From positions 1 through 16,739 of the forward strand of contig JAPOOT010000340.1 of the NCBI GenBank assembly GCA_026713285.1: a DNA stretch of 16,739 nt, written 5' to 3'. The notes under the pieces are model-generated. The model searched no databases and was not told the origin of the DNA. It saw nothing but the letters and a program-made list of their open reading frames with translations. Source of the DNA: Gemmatimonadota bacterium. Its GTDB lineage: Bacteria > JAAXHH01. Position numbers and translations under genes: made by a program. Positions 7,797-15,762 of this stretch are shown one piece after another; position 1 is the first letter of the stretch, and the number at the start of each line of letters is the position of its first letter.

Positions 7797-8729
7797 CTAG
7801 TGGTATTCCCGCAACGGTTCAATCGATTCGGCCACGCGGGCGGCTATGTCCCGCGGCACCCGCGGATTGAAGGGACCGCCCTCGCCAGCCTCAACGTCTT
7901 CCCACCCCCCGATGATCATGGCCTCGATTACCGCGGAATAGTTATACTGCCGGCTATTCATGAACCGCAAATGCTCTAGGCCTGATATGCAGGCTTCCAC
8001 GCGGGCCGATTCCGCGAAGTCGCCCCGGCGCTGGGCGTTGTTGATTTCATCCGCCGCGCGGGCCGCGACGATGGCGATGCCCGAGGTGTGGCCCCTGGCG
8101 CCCATTTCGGCGGCCCGGGTGCTCCGGTCGCCGATCCCCCACATGACGATGCCGTCATCGCCGATGCCTTCGATAAGCGGAGCGACCTCTTCCTCGCTCG
8201 TACCCACCTTCACGCCGACGATGTATTGGCAGTCCTTGACGAGCCGGACGATCGGATTCACGTAGTCCGCCGAACGCATGTACAGCAGGAAGCGGGCGCC
8301 GCAATCTGTGCCCAGTCCCTCGGCGAAAGCCATGTAATCCTCGTAGGTCGCTTCGTGATCGGCCACGCCGGTCAGCGGCATGATGAGGTAAACTTCCGGC
8401 GGACGGGGCAGGGCCGACTGCCCGCGAACGAGGTCCTCGGCCAGGGGAAGAGGATTCGGCACGATACCCGACATCAGGAACCCGTTGTCTCCCATCTCCT
8501 CGCCGGTCGCCGCGATGACCCGCATCTGGTCCTCGAAGGAGAAGTGATGGATCAGGCTCGTGCCCGCGATCCCGATCACGCGCTTCCGGTTTCCGTCAAG
8601 ATAGTTGTTGTGCATCAGGTACCGGACGTTCCTGCGATGGCCGTCCAGGTCGATGGCACCGCCGCGGTACGGTACGACGGGTATGGCGGTTACGGAATTC
8701 AGCGTGTCGTACAGTGCTTCGGTATGCAT
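7797..8729 (-). CDS. DapA/NAL-family class I aldolase of unknown substrate
   Basis: A 310-residue TIM-barrel protein of the dihydrodipicolinate synthase / N-acetylneuraminate lyase superfamily, which forms or splits C-C bonds next to a pyruvate-like keto acid through a lysine Schiff base. The start is the ATG at 8729, where AAAGGA lies nine bases upstream. The in-frame ATG at 8747 overlaps that site. Conserved features are the GTS triad in IAGTSLIHHF (56-58), the tyrosine of FLLYMRS (Y150), the Schiff-base lysine of IVGVKVGTS (K174), and GARGHTSG (210-217). The position five residues after Y150, an arginine in true DapA (R138 in E. coli), is aspartate here, and the usual glutamate after GTT is absent. 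A biosynthetic dihydrodipicolinate synthase is therefore unlikely; a sugar-acid or other catabolic aldolase is more plausible. It is probably cotranscribed with the upstream hydrolase. Confidence 0.8.
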   Translation of the reverse strand: MHTEALYDTLNSVTAIPVVPYRGGAIDLDGHRRNVRYLMHNNYLDGNRKRVIGIAGTSLIHHFSFEDQMRVIAATGEEMGDNGFLMSGIVPNPLPLAEDLVRGQSALPRPPEVYLIMPLTGVADHEATYEDYMAFAEGLGTDCGARFLLYMRSADYVNPIVRLVKDCQYIVGVKVGTSEEEVAPLIEGIGDDGIVMWGIGDRSTRAAEMGARGHTSGIAIVAARAADEINNAQRRGDFAESARVEACISGLEHLRFMNSRQYNYSAVIEAMIIGGWEDVEAGEGGPFNPRVPRDIAARVAESIEPLREYH

Positions 8730-8738
8730 GGATCGGTA

Positions 8739-8744
8739 TCCTTT
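8739..8744 (-). promoter_or_regulatory. Ribosome binding site fixing the aldolase start
   Basis: On the minus strand, AAAGGA is followed by nine bases and then ATGCAT at 8729. The alternative ATG at 8747 directly abuts this site and has nothing similar upstream. The same AAAGGA-N9-ATGCAT layout precedes the neighbouring hydrolase. Confidence 0.7.
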
Positions 8745-8767
8745 CATCCGGCGACCGCGTATCAGAC

Positions 8768-8808
8768 CGACCTCGGGTCGACGCGGTGAGTCTCCAGGCC
8801 ACCGGCCT
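8768..8808 (-). other. Two small hairpins between hydrolase and aldolase genes
   Basis: AGGCC (8796-8800) pairs with GGCCT (8804-8808) across a three-base loop, right at the hydrolase stop codon. CGACC (8768-8772) pairs with GGTCG (8776-8780) across another three-base loop. Neither has a T-run. In the 78-base intercistronic gap they could stabilise or process the shared mRNA, or weaken expression of the second gene. Confidence 0.3.
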
Positions 8809-9599
8809 CAGGGGCTGTACACGGTGGACTGGTTATACGGAATGATCAGGGGTTCCGGTCCGTTCTTCGGCAGAAGGGACGCCCATTCCCGGGGATCGTA
8901 GTCACGGGCGACGAAACAGGCGTAATGGGCGGGCACGGCGGTTTTGAGGCCAAGGGAGACCGCGATGCGGGCCGAACCTTCGAAGAATGGGAATTCACCC
9001 TCGTTCGGGTGATTGGTCAGAAACCCGATCTGCGGACGCAGGTCCCGCACCGGTGCGAGCAGGGATTCGTGGTTACCGAACGTATTGACGGGGTCGCCGG
9101 AGATATATACACGGACCGGCCCCATTTCGACGACGTAGCCCAGGTGCTGCACGTCGGGCGGTGCGATGCTGTCCTGGGGCAGGCCCTCAGGCGGTTTGGC
9201 CCATACCGTATGCGCCGTCGACGATCCCATTTCGGCGGTGTCCCCCGCCGTAACGACCGTCATGCTCCCGCTGTCGAATCCCGCTCCCTTGAGCGCGTTG
9301 ATACTCTCGATCGGACCCACGAAACGGACATCCGGAAATGCGGCCGACAGGCGCTCCAGCGATTCCACGCAGGTGTGATCGCCGTGGTTGTGGGTCAGCA
9401 GCACGTAGTCGGTCTTCAGCGTCCCTTCGTCCATTGGCGGGCGGGTATGGACGAACCGGTCCACGGGCCGTTCGCGGGGAAAGTAGGGATCGACCTGGAT
9501 CACCGTGCCGTCCGGGTGCTTTAGTCCGAAAGAGCTCTGTCCGAACCAGTGGATGCCCACGCTTCCTTCGGGCACGTGCAGGTCTTCGAAGGGATGCAT
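8808..9599 (-). CDS. UlaG-like metallo-beta-lactamase-fold hydrolase
   Basis: A 263-residue cytoplasmic metal-dependent hydrolase of the metallo-beta-lactamase superfamily, closest by appearance to the UlaG-like lactonase branch. The metal motif LLTHNHGDH gives H70, H72, D74 and H75. Further likely ligands are D169 in YISGDP and H225 in VPAHYACF. The N-terminal IHWFGQSSFGLKHPDG and VIQVDPYF match the opening strands of UlaG-like proteins. The start is the ATG at 9599, with AAAGGA nine bases upstream. An in-frame TTG at 9692 is part of a predicted -35 box and is rejected. It is the first gene of a two-gene operon with the DapA-like aldolase. A lactonase step feeding an aldolase is a reasonable guess, but no substrate can be named. 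Confidence 0.8.
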   Translation of the reverse strand: MHPFEDLHVPEGSVGIHWFGQSSFGLKHPDGTVIQVDPYFPRERPVDRFVHTRPPMDEGTLKTDYVLLTHNHGDHTCVESLERLSAAFPDVRFVGPIESINALKGAGFDSGSMTVVTAGDTAEMGSSTAHTVWAKPPEGLPQDSIAPPDVQHLGYVVEMGPVRVYISGDPVNTFGNHESLLAPVRDLRPQIGFLTNHPNEGEFPFFEGSARIAVSLGLKTAVPAHYACFVARDYDPREWASLLPKNGPEPLIIPYNQSTVYSP

Positions 9600-9608
9600 G
9601 CGGTTATG

Positions 9609-9614
9609 TCCTTT
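9609..9614 (-). promoter_or_regulatory. Ribosome binding site fixing the hydrolase start
   Basis: AAAGGA on the minus strand lies nine bases before the ATG at 9599. This excludes the long N-terminal extension that the open frame back to 9692 would allow. Confidence 0.7.
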
Positions 9615-9663
9615 CCCAGGTGTTACGTGAAATCCATTCGCCAGGCGCATGAAGGGCAGGGAG

Positions 9664-9692
9664 AACTTAGCGTACAGGCCATTGCGTGTCAA
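9664..9692 (-). promoter_or_regulatory. Possible promoter of the hydrolase-aldolase operon
   Basis: On the minus strand, a perfect TTGACA (9692-9687) is followed after 17 bases by TAAGTT (9669-9664, 3/6 match). The predicted start near 9657 would give a leader of about 58 bases. The weak -10 box suggests low or activator-dependent expression. Confidence 0.4.
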
Positions 9693-9820
9693 GCAGGGTA
9701 AGGGGCACGCGGGAGCTGTCCGAGCGGTAAGATACGGCGAGGTCCGCCAGGGCTCCTGGTCATGGGCGCGTCTTGATTTGCCTTGCTCCGGCTAGGGGGC
9801 CAACTTAGACTGAACGGACC

Positions 9821-10480
9821 ATGCTGCTATCACGTTTCTTCAAGAAAATAGGACGGGGTGCGGGCCCGGTTTCCCCCCAGGATCGGATGATCGAGGAGCA
9901 GATCGTCGGGCGCGGCATCGACGAACCCCGGCTGATCGAGGCCATGCGCGCCGTGCCGCGGCACCGGTTCATTCCCGAGACGTACAGGTCGCACGCCTAC
10001 GAAGACTGTGCCGTGTCCCTCGATCTGGGACAGACCGTGTCCCAGCCCTATATCGTGGGACTGATGACCCGGCTGCTCGATGCGAATGAATCGGACCGGA
10101 TCCTGGAGATCGGCACGGGATCGGGCTACCAGACGGCGATCCTGGCCCGTCTCGCCCGATCCGTATACACGGTGGAACGGCTTGCCGTCCTGGGCCGACA
10201 GGCGCGGGAGACGCTGGAATCCCTGGAGTACGACAATATCCACTACCGGATCGGAGACGGCCACGAGGGTTGGCCCGCGGAGGCGCCCTTCGACGGCATC
10301 ATCGTGACGGCGTCGCCAAGTGTCCTGCCCGATGCACTGTTTCGCCAATTGAAAACCGGAGGGCGGATGGTCATCCCCATCGGGGAGGAACTGTACACCG
10401 TGACGCGTTCGGGGGAAGAGGCGATCAAGGTACACCATGGCGGCGTGCGGTTCGTGCCCATGGTGGAGGACGGGGCGTAG
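9821..10480 (+). CDS. pcm: Protein-L-isoaspartate O-methyltransferase
   Basis: PCMT uses S-adenosylmethionine to methylate isoaspartyl residues in aged proteins, starting their repair. The 219-residue length is typical. RHRFIPE (48-54) and DLGQTVSQPYIVGLMT (68-83), with the conserved serine S74, form the substrate side. The SAM-binding motif I is LEIGTGSGY (95-103), followed by VYTVER with its acidic end E119. GDGHEGWP and FDGIIVTAS carry the later methyltransferase motifs, and LKTGGRMVIPIGE closes the fold. The N-terminal 20 residues are basic and not conserved, so a start slightly inside is possible; no strong Shine-Dalgarno precedes 9821 (only ACGGA). A weak promoter-like pair, TTGCTC (9783) and TAGACT (9806), lies very close to the start codon. 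The gene converges on the large helicase gene. Confidence 0.93.
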   Translation: MLLSRFFKKIGRGAGPVSPQDRMIEEQIVGRGIDEPRLIEAMRAVPRHRFIPETYRSHAYEDCAVSLDLGQTVSQPYIVGLMTRLLDANESDRILEIGTGSGYQTAILARLARSVYTVERLAVLGRQARETLESLEYDNIHYRIGDGHEGWPAEAPFDGIIVTASPSVLPDALFRQLKTGGRMVIPIGEELYTVTRSGEEAIKVHHGGVRFVPMVEDGA

Positions 10481-10582
10481 TGGCAGTTTTTATGATTCAG
10501 TCCAATGGCTAGGTGGTAAAGCAACTCTTTAGGCAGTGCAGGACAGAGGAGGCAGTTAACGCCTTGGACCGCAGGTTGGATT

Positions 10583-13500
10583 TTACTCCGGTTCAAAAAC
10601 GAGTTCCGGTACCACAACCTCCCATAGGTCGCATACCATACCCTCACTGTACTGTGGATCGGATGCTTCACGGCTCCAGGACATAATCGCGTAAACGGAC
10701 GCAGAAGTACACTGTGTCCCACTTGGAGGCTCAAAAGCCTTGGCAAGACGACCTACCACTGTTCCTTCCTGGTCAAGAAGTTCCCATGATCCGTGCTCGG
10801 TAATCCGTGTTGAAAGTGGATCGCCGTTCGACAAGGAGGAGATTGCACGATGCACTATGTGGTTGGCATGGAATCGTCCCGCATAACCCAGATTTACCTC
10901 TCGCAGACTAGGACGCCGGTATTGGCGAGCGAGATCTCTGGTTGCCGTCTGTGTTTCGGCCAGTGGACGGTATAATATCGATCCATTGTTCGGAAAAGCA
11001 AAAGGCAGTGAACGCAAATCGCCAGCGTATACTGGGGAATCCGGTTCCCTTACTTGATTTTGCTGCTCGGAATCTCCCATGGCAGAAGGTCCTTGAAAAC
11101 GTACGGTTGCAAGGGTTTGTTTGGCACGTGTCATAGCCACATAAAAGAGCCTGCGAGGTGCGTCTGGATCTTCATCCCTAGCGACTTTGTCCCACCCTCC
11201 GTCCAGCACCACTACGTGTTCAAATTCCAATCCCTTTGCACGGTGTGCTGTAAGCAGTAATAGACCATGTTGACGACGACGGGTCTCACGTCCCCATTCT
11301 GCAAGCCACTCAAGAAAATGATCCAAAGGCACTTCCCCACTGCCAGACTCCAGGGCGAACTCATCAAGTGCAGCTTGCAACATTTCGATCCAGGGTCCAG
11401 TGGTATCCGTATCCAGGCATTCCATAAAGTCTGCACTGCGCACCAGACGGTTACCACGCCTGCGTAAGCGCTCGACAAACTGACGCGTCTCCCGCAAGTG
11501 CCAGAATCCTGGGGTTTCTTCGTTTCCCATAGTTACTGGAATCTGCAGAACCTCGCAGAGCGCTCGTACCGGATCAAGGTATTTCCACTCACGCGTTATC
11601 ACGGCACATTCGGACCAGTTCCAGTCAGGAGAAAGTGTGGCCAGCCGCTCCAGTTCCTTGATCGCAACCTGGGCTTGCTGTACTGGATTGCGACTGGAAC
11701 GCAGAATTTGAACCCGGCCTTTGGATACCGGATCAATTGTATCCCAGATACCACCTGCAGGTTCTTTTAAACGCGATCGGTTAATGCAAATGGGATGTTG
11801 TGATTTCATCCTTTTACTGGCAGAATCGATTACGGAGTTTGCCGCTTTAATTATGTGGTTAGTAGAACGATAGTTTTCGATTAGAAACTCTGGTTTAGGT
11901 CCGTAATCCTTCTCGAATCGCCGGATAAATTCCACCGAAGCCCCGTTGAAGGTGTATATGTTCTGGTCGTCGTCACCGACTGCAAAGAGGGTGAGTTTGC
12001 GGTCCTCATCCTGAAGTGTTCGTCCCGCTAATGCCGATATTAGCTCATATTGATCCTCGCCAATGTCCTGGTATTCATCCACCAGTATCCATCGGAATCC
12101 TGCGAGAAGACGGTCTCGTTGATCGTTCGCTTCTTCCTCCTCAAGACCCTCGCCGTGTAGCAGCGCCACCGCTTGGCGCAGTACTTTGCGGAATTCAGCA
12201 TCGTCGGACATTCTCCTTTCTCGCTCCCGAAAGCTGACGCCTACGATTCGCATGGCAAGCGCGTGACAGGTGAGTACGGTTACTCCGCGTGCGTCGTCAC
12301 CAATCAATTCTATCAGACGTCGTCGTATCTCAACAGCCGCGTGCCGGTTGTATGCCAGGGCAAGTATCCCTCGAGGATTCTCTCTTCTCACACGTACGAG
12401 GTAGGCGATCCGATGCACAAGTACCCTTGTTTTTCCCGATCCTGGACCCGCCAGGACAAGCATGTTCACCTGTTCACGTTCATCTGCCACGATTCTTTGC
12501 TGCGTGGGATTCTTCAAGCTCTCTACGATGTCTCGCCACGATTCCGGCGTGGTCTCCCGTGCTATTTCTCTATCTCGATTAGGCAACCAACGCTGAAGGA
12601 AATCATGCTGTTTCAGGCTAAAGTAATCCATGGCCAGTCGTAGCGCTTCGACCATGTCCTCAAGCCCGCGTAGCGCGAATTCAGCCATCACATGGATCTG
12701 AAGCACCTGTCCCTTGTAGTGAAGACTGAGCGGTTCGAAGTCTGCTCTGGTAAAACTCCTTCTGTCTTCAGCCAATTTGATGGTCATGGCGGGGCGGAAT
12801 ACTGCTAGACCCTTGTGAAGGCGGATGACTTCCTGCTCGTGCAGCCAGAGGAGCGCGCGGTCCAGTAGCTTCTCCGGTTTTTTACTCTCAAGGAAAAGAT
12901 CGGACTTAATCGCGGCCAATAACTTACCCAGGGTAGTTTCGACCAGTAGATCGGTGCCATGTCTTCCTTGTGGCAGACCTGAAAGCAAACTTTGCAGGAG
13001 ACTCTTCGCCCCACTTCTCCTCCGCGATGCAAGCTCCTCCAGATCGGACCAGGAACGCCGTAGTGTCACCTGTACAGTATCCATGTTTGTACGTCTCACC
13101 CCAAGGCTGCCCGGATCGCCGTTTTCACCGCGTCCATCGGCTGCGATACTGCGGATTATGCGCCAGGTTTTCTCCGGAAGGGGATCTGCAACATCTCTGT
13201 CTCGCAATTGATCGGCAGCGACGCGTAGATGCAGAGGCCACCTTTCTCCTACATTGATATCCGGGGCTGTATCACGCATCAGTGAGATCAGGTTGATCTC
13301 TAGGTTAGCAGCTTCGCGAAACCTCTTCTCTGATGATCCGGCCACACCCGCATGTACATAGGCCGTAAGTGCCGTATCATTGCTGGCGATGCGCAGCCGT
13401 TCCAGGTCGTACATCGCACCGCGTACCCGTTCGGCGCTAAGCCCGGATATACCCATGAGTTCGTCTGTTGATATGCCTTCATCCGGATCCGCATCTATTA

Positions 13501-15748
13501 GCATTTCTGCAATGCTGAGCAGCCGTTTTCGATAGTCATCAGTGATTTTCGCACTCGATAGGCGACGGCGTGCTTCTTCTACCGAGTTCACCCTCAACGA
13601 CGATGGAAAAACCTGAACCCTATTCTCTTCTCTGGTCAGTAAAACCGACTCTTCTAGCCATGAGACTGCTGTTCTTACACGGGTGTCGTCTGTAATCGAA
13701 TCTCTCTCAAAATAGTACTCCTCATCCTCGCTTAAAATCTCTCCCGGCGTGGCCACGACTTCGCCATTCAATCGCTTCTTACGGTCCAGGTTACGAAGTG
13801 CTCTAAGAACGCCATGGATTTCTTGTCGGGTGAGTCTGGACCGCGCCGACATCCCGAATTGCCATTCGATGTCCTCCGGTGAGTACATCAGCACGCAATG
13901 AGCCGACTGACGGTCACGCCCGGCGCGTCCGGCTTCCTGCAGGTAGTTCTCCAGCGATCCAGGAATGTCGGCGTGGATAACCAGCCGAACGTCCGGTTTG
14001 TCAATTCCCATACCGAAGGCATTGGTCGCCGTGATTACGCGCAGTTCCCCGCGGATGAAGCGGTGCTGCACGTCCTTCTTGGTATCTGGAGGAAGCCCGG
14101 CATGAAAGAAGTCAGCAGTTAGATTCTTATCCTGTAGAAACTCCGCAATCTCTTCAGTCTGGCGGCGCGACGCACAATAGACTATTGCACCGCCAGGTGT
14201 GTTTTCAGACATGTATGTGTTTATGACTTGATGAATGTGAGAGAACTTCTCCCCTCCGGTCGTCGGGATTACAGTAAATCCCAGATTGGTGCGGTGCGAA
14301 CCACCATCAAAGACTAATAGCTTGATTCCAAGATGATTCTCGAAATGCTGACGGATATCTGCCACTACATCAGGTTTGGCGGTTGCGGTCAAGCACATTA
14401 CGGGTGGGATCGAAGTCTTACCGGCCCGTTCTCGGATGAAACGCCCCACATAACGGTAGTCCGGACGGAAATCATGTCCCCACTTGGAGAGGCAGTGCGC
14501 TTCATCCAAGACCCAGCCACCGATCTCACGCTGGTCGATCACTTTACGTACGGCTGTACTTCGTAGTTGCTCCGGCGAGATTAGCAGAATGCCCACATCT
14601 CCAAGACGAACTCGATCCAGTGCATCTTTCCGCTCTGGTAGGCTCAGTAAACCGTTCACGGCTACACAAGAACCAACACCCTGTGCCTCCAGACCCGATA
14701 CCTGGTCCTCCATGAGTGCGACCAGGGGTGAGATTACGATGGTCAGGGCGCCAGTCTTGTCGTAACGGGATATGGCCGGAATCTGGTAACAGAGCGATTT
14801 ACCGGTGCCGGTTGGTAGTATGCCCAACAGATGCTTCCGGGACATGGCCGCCTCGACTATGACCTGTTGCATGGGGCGACCATTATCGTCCTTTGGATCC
14901 GGGCGGTAATCGTCAAAACCGAACCATCGATTAAGTTCCTTTCGAGGATCATGCCTTTCACCGCACCATGCGCAGTCCGGTTTACTGCAGGGCGTGTCCC
15001 TGAGCAACCGCACCAGTTCGCCAGCTCGCGGAAACTGATGTCGAACCCAGGGTGGCATCACCGAATTGCCGCCCGAAACGGACACCCAGGCCAGCGCGTA
15101 CGCAACGGACCATCCGTCTAGTTTTTCTTGGTTAAGCACCATTTGACCATGGTTTTCGCAGGCACTTCCATCAAGCTGTGTACTCATCGCCTCAGTTACC
15201 GCCGAACGGGTTGGTCGCAGAGAACTGCGTAATTGGGTGAAAACGGCGTCGAAACCCGTACTATCGGGTCCCATGGAAGTCAGATAGTGCCATGCAGTAA
15301 GCAACTCGGACGGTGTTTTCTGTAACGCGGCAAATTGATCGCTGAAGACTTCCAGCACGATACGGGCGTCCAGTTCGGGGTCGTTTATTCGACCACGTTT
15401 AAGTTGTCCGTCCTGGTAGTGCTTTACGAGGTGATGATAGGGATTGCGAGGAAAAGCCAAGGGGTTGAGCCACAAAGTGTCCACCGCTGGTAGCTTCAGA
15501 ATCTGTAAATCCGGATTTGCGGCTATCAGATGAGGAATGTCGAAGGAGATAAGGTTGTGACCAAGCAAGAAATCCGATTCGGCAGCATATTTATCGAGTC
15601 TAGCTAACGCCGAGTTCAAGTTTCCCCCGCGGTACACCATTGGCTTATCATCGCCATAACGCACAGCGGCAAAGGCATGAATGCGGTTGTTCTGTTTGCT
15701 TACTTCGAGGTCTAAAGAGAGACAGCGAGGGAGAAAGCTGGAGTCCAT
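10583..15748 (-). CDS. Exonuclease-like / RecQ / UvrD fusion helicase
   Basis: A single 1721-residue frame without interruption. Residues 8-140 resemble a DEDD exonuclease: D13 and E15 in SLDLEV, D70 in GHNLISFD, D127 in NDPELDA. A Cys/His cluster follows (C254, C259, C262, H266). A RecQ-type SF2 helicase spans about 290-640, with LPTGTGKS (311-318), DEAH (415-418) and TNAFGMGIDKPDVR...QEAGRAGR (575-611). The usual RecQ four-cysteine zinc ribbon is missing; winged-helix-like segments occupy about 640-1050. A complete UvrD/PcrA-type SF1A helicase follows: NPTQQ (1080-1084), AGPGSGKT (1100-1107), LVDEYQD (1222-1228), VGDDDQNIYTFNG (1257-1269), ENYRST (1291-1296), LLTAHRAKGLEFE (1498-1510), FYVAMTRAK (1535-1543). 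The last 100 residues may be HIRAN-like. The ATG at 15748 lacks a Shine-Dalgarno. Both ATPase sites look intact. DNA repair or defence against foreign DNA are both possible. Confidence 0.88.
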   Translation of the reverse strand: MDSSFLPRCLSLDLEVSKQNNRIHAFAAVRYGDDKPMVYRGGNLNSALARLDKYAAESDFLLGHNLISFDIPHLIAANPDLQILKLPAVDTLWLNPLAFPRNPYHHLVKHYQDGQLKRGRINDPELDARIVLEVFSDQFAALQKTPSELLTAWHYLTSMGPDSTGFDAVFTQLRSSLRPTRSAVTEAMSTQLDGSACENHGQMVLNQEKLDGWSVAYALAWVSVSGGNSVMPPWVRHQFPRAGELVRLLRDTPCSKPDCAWCGERHDPRKELNRWFGFDDYRPDPKDDNGRPMQQVIVEAAMSRKHLLGILPTGTGKSLCYQIPAISRYDKTGALTIVISPLVALMEDQVSGLEAQGVGSCVAVNGLLSLPERKDALDRVRLGDVGILLISPEQLRSTAVRKVIDQREIGGWVLDEAHCLSKWGHDFRPDYRYVGRFIRERAGKTSIPPVMCLTATAKPDVVADIRQHFENHLGIKLLVFDGGSHRTNLGFTVIPTTGGEKFSHIHQVINTYMSENTPGGAIVYCASRRQTEEIAEFLQDKNLTADFFHAGLPPDTKKDVQHRFIRGELRVITATNAFGMGIDKPDVRLVIHADIPGSLENYLQEAGRAGRDRQSAHCVLMYSPEDIEWQFGMSARSRLTRQEIHGVLRALRNLDRKKRLNGEVVATPGEILSEDEEYYFERDSITDDTRVRTAVSWLEESVLLTREENRVQVFPSSLRVNSVEEARRRLSSAKITDDYRKRLLSIAEMLIDADPDEGISTDELMGISGLSAERVRGAMYDLERLRIASNDTALTAYVHAGVAGSSEKRFREAANLEINLISLMRDTAPDINVGERWPLHLRVAADQLRDRDVADPLPEKTWRIIRSIAADGRGENGDPGSLGVRRTNMDTVQVTLRRSWSDLEELASRRRSGAKSLLQSLLSGLPQGRHGTDLLVETTLGKLLAAIKSDLFLESKKPEKLLDRALLWLHEQEVIRLHKGLAVFRPAMTIKLAEDRRSFTRADFEPLSLHYKGQVLQIHVMAEFALRGLEDMVEALRLAMDYFSLKQHDFLQRWLPNRDREIARETTPESWRDIVESLKNPTQQRIVADEREQVNMLVLAGPGSGKTRVLVHRIAYLVRVRRENPRGILALAYNRHAAVEIRRRLIELIGDDARGVTVLTCHALAMRIVGVSFRERERRMSDDAEFRKVLRQAVALLHGEGLEEEEANDQRDRLLAGFRWILVDEYQDIGEDQYELISALAGRTLQDEDRKLTLFAVGDDDQNIYTFNGASVEFIRRFEKDYGPKPEFLIENYRSTNHIIKAANSVIDSASKRMKSQHPICINRSRLKEPAGGIWDTIDPVSKGRVQILRSSRNPVQQAQVAIKELERLATLSPDWNWSECAVITREWKYLDPVRALCEVLQIPVTMGNEETPGFWHLRETRQFVERLRRRGNRLVRSADFMECLDTDTTGPWIEMLQAALDEFALESGSGEVPLDHFLEWLAEWGRETRRRQHGLLLLTAHRAKGLEFEHVVVLDGGWDKVARDEDPDAPRRLFYVAMTRAKQTLATVRFQGPSAMGDSEQQNQVREPDSPVYAGDLRSLPFAFPNNGSILYRPLAETQTATRDLARQYRRPSLREVNLGYAGRFHANHIVHRAISSLSNGDPLSTRITEHGSWELLDQEGTVVGRLAKAFEPPSGTQCTSASVYAIMSWSREASDPQYSEGMVCDLWEVVVPELVFEPE

Positions 15749-15762
15749 TTAAGTTGCGTTTC

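Noticed and set aside
7797..8729. A true biosynthetic dapA.
   Set aside because: The arginine that binds the substrate carboxylate in DapA is replaced by aspartate and the residues after the GTS triad differ, although the Schiff-base lysine is kept.
9600..9692. A 31-residue N-terminal extension of the UlaG-like hydrolase from TTG at 9692.
   Set aside because: That TTG is the first half of a perfect TTGACA box, and the ATG at 9599 has a good AAAGGA site.
10501..10600. tRNA-like pieces (a D-arm-like AGGTGGTAAAGCA and a T-loop-like GGTTCAAAA) between pcm and the fusion gene.
   Set aside because: No acceptor stem or anticodon stem can be formed with proper spacing, and the T-loop-like part lies inside the end of the fusion gene.
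10583..15748. Separate recQ and uvrD genes joined by a sequencing error.
   Set aside because: The frame is continuous, with about 400 residues of coherent protein between the two motors and no internal stop, frameshift or ribosome binding site at the junction.
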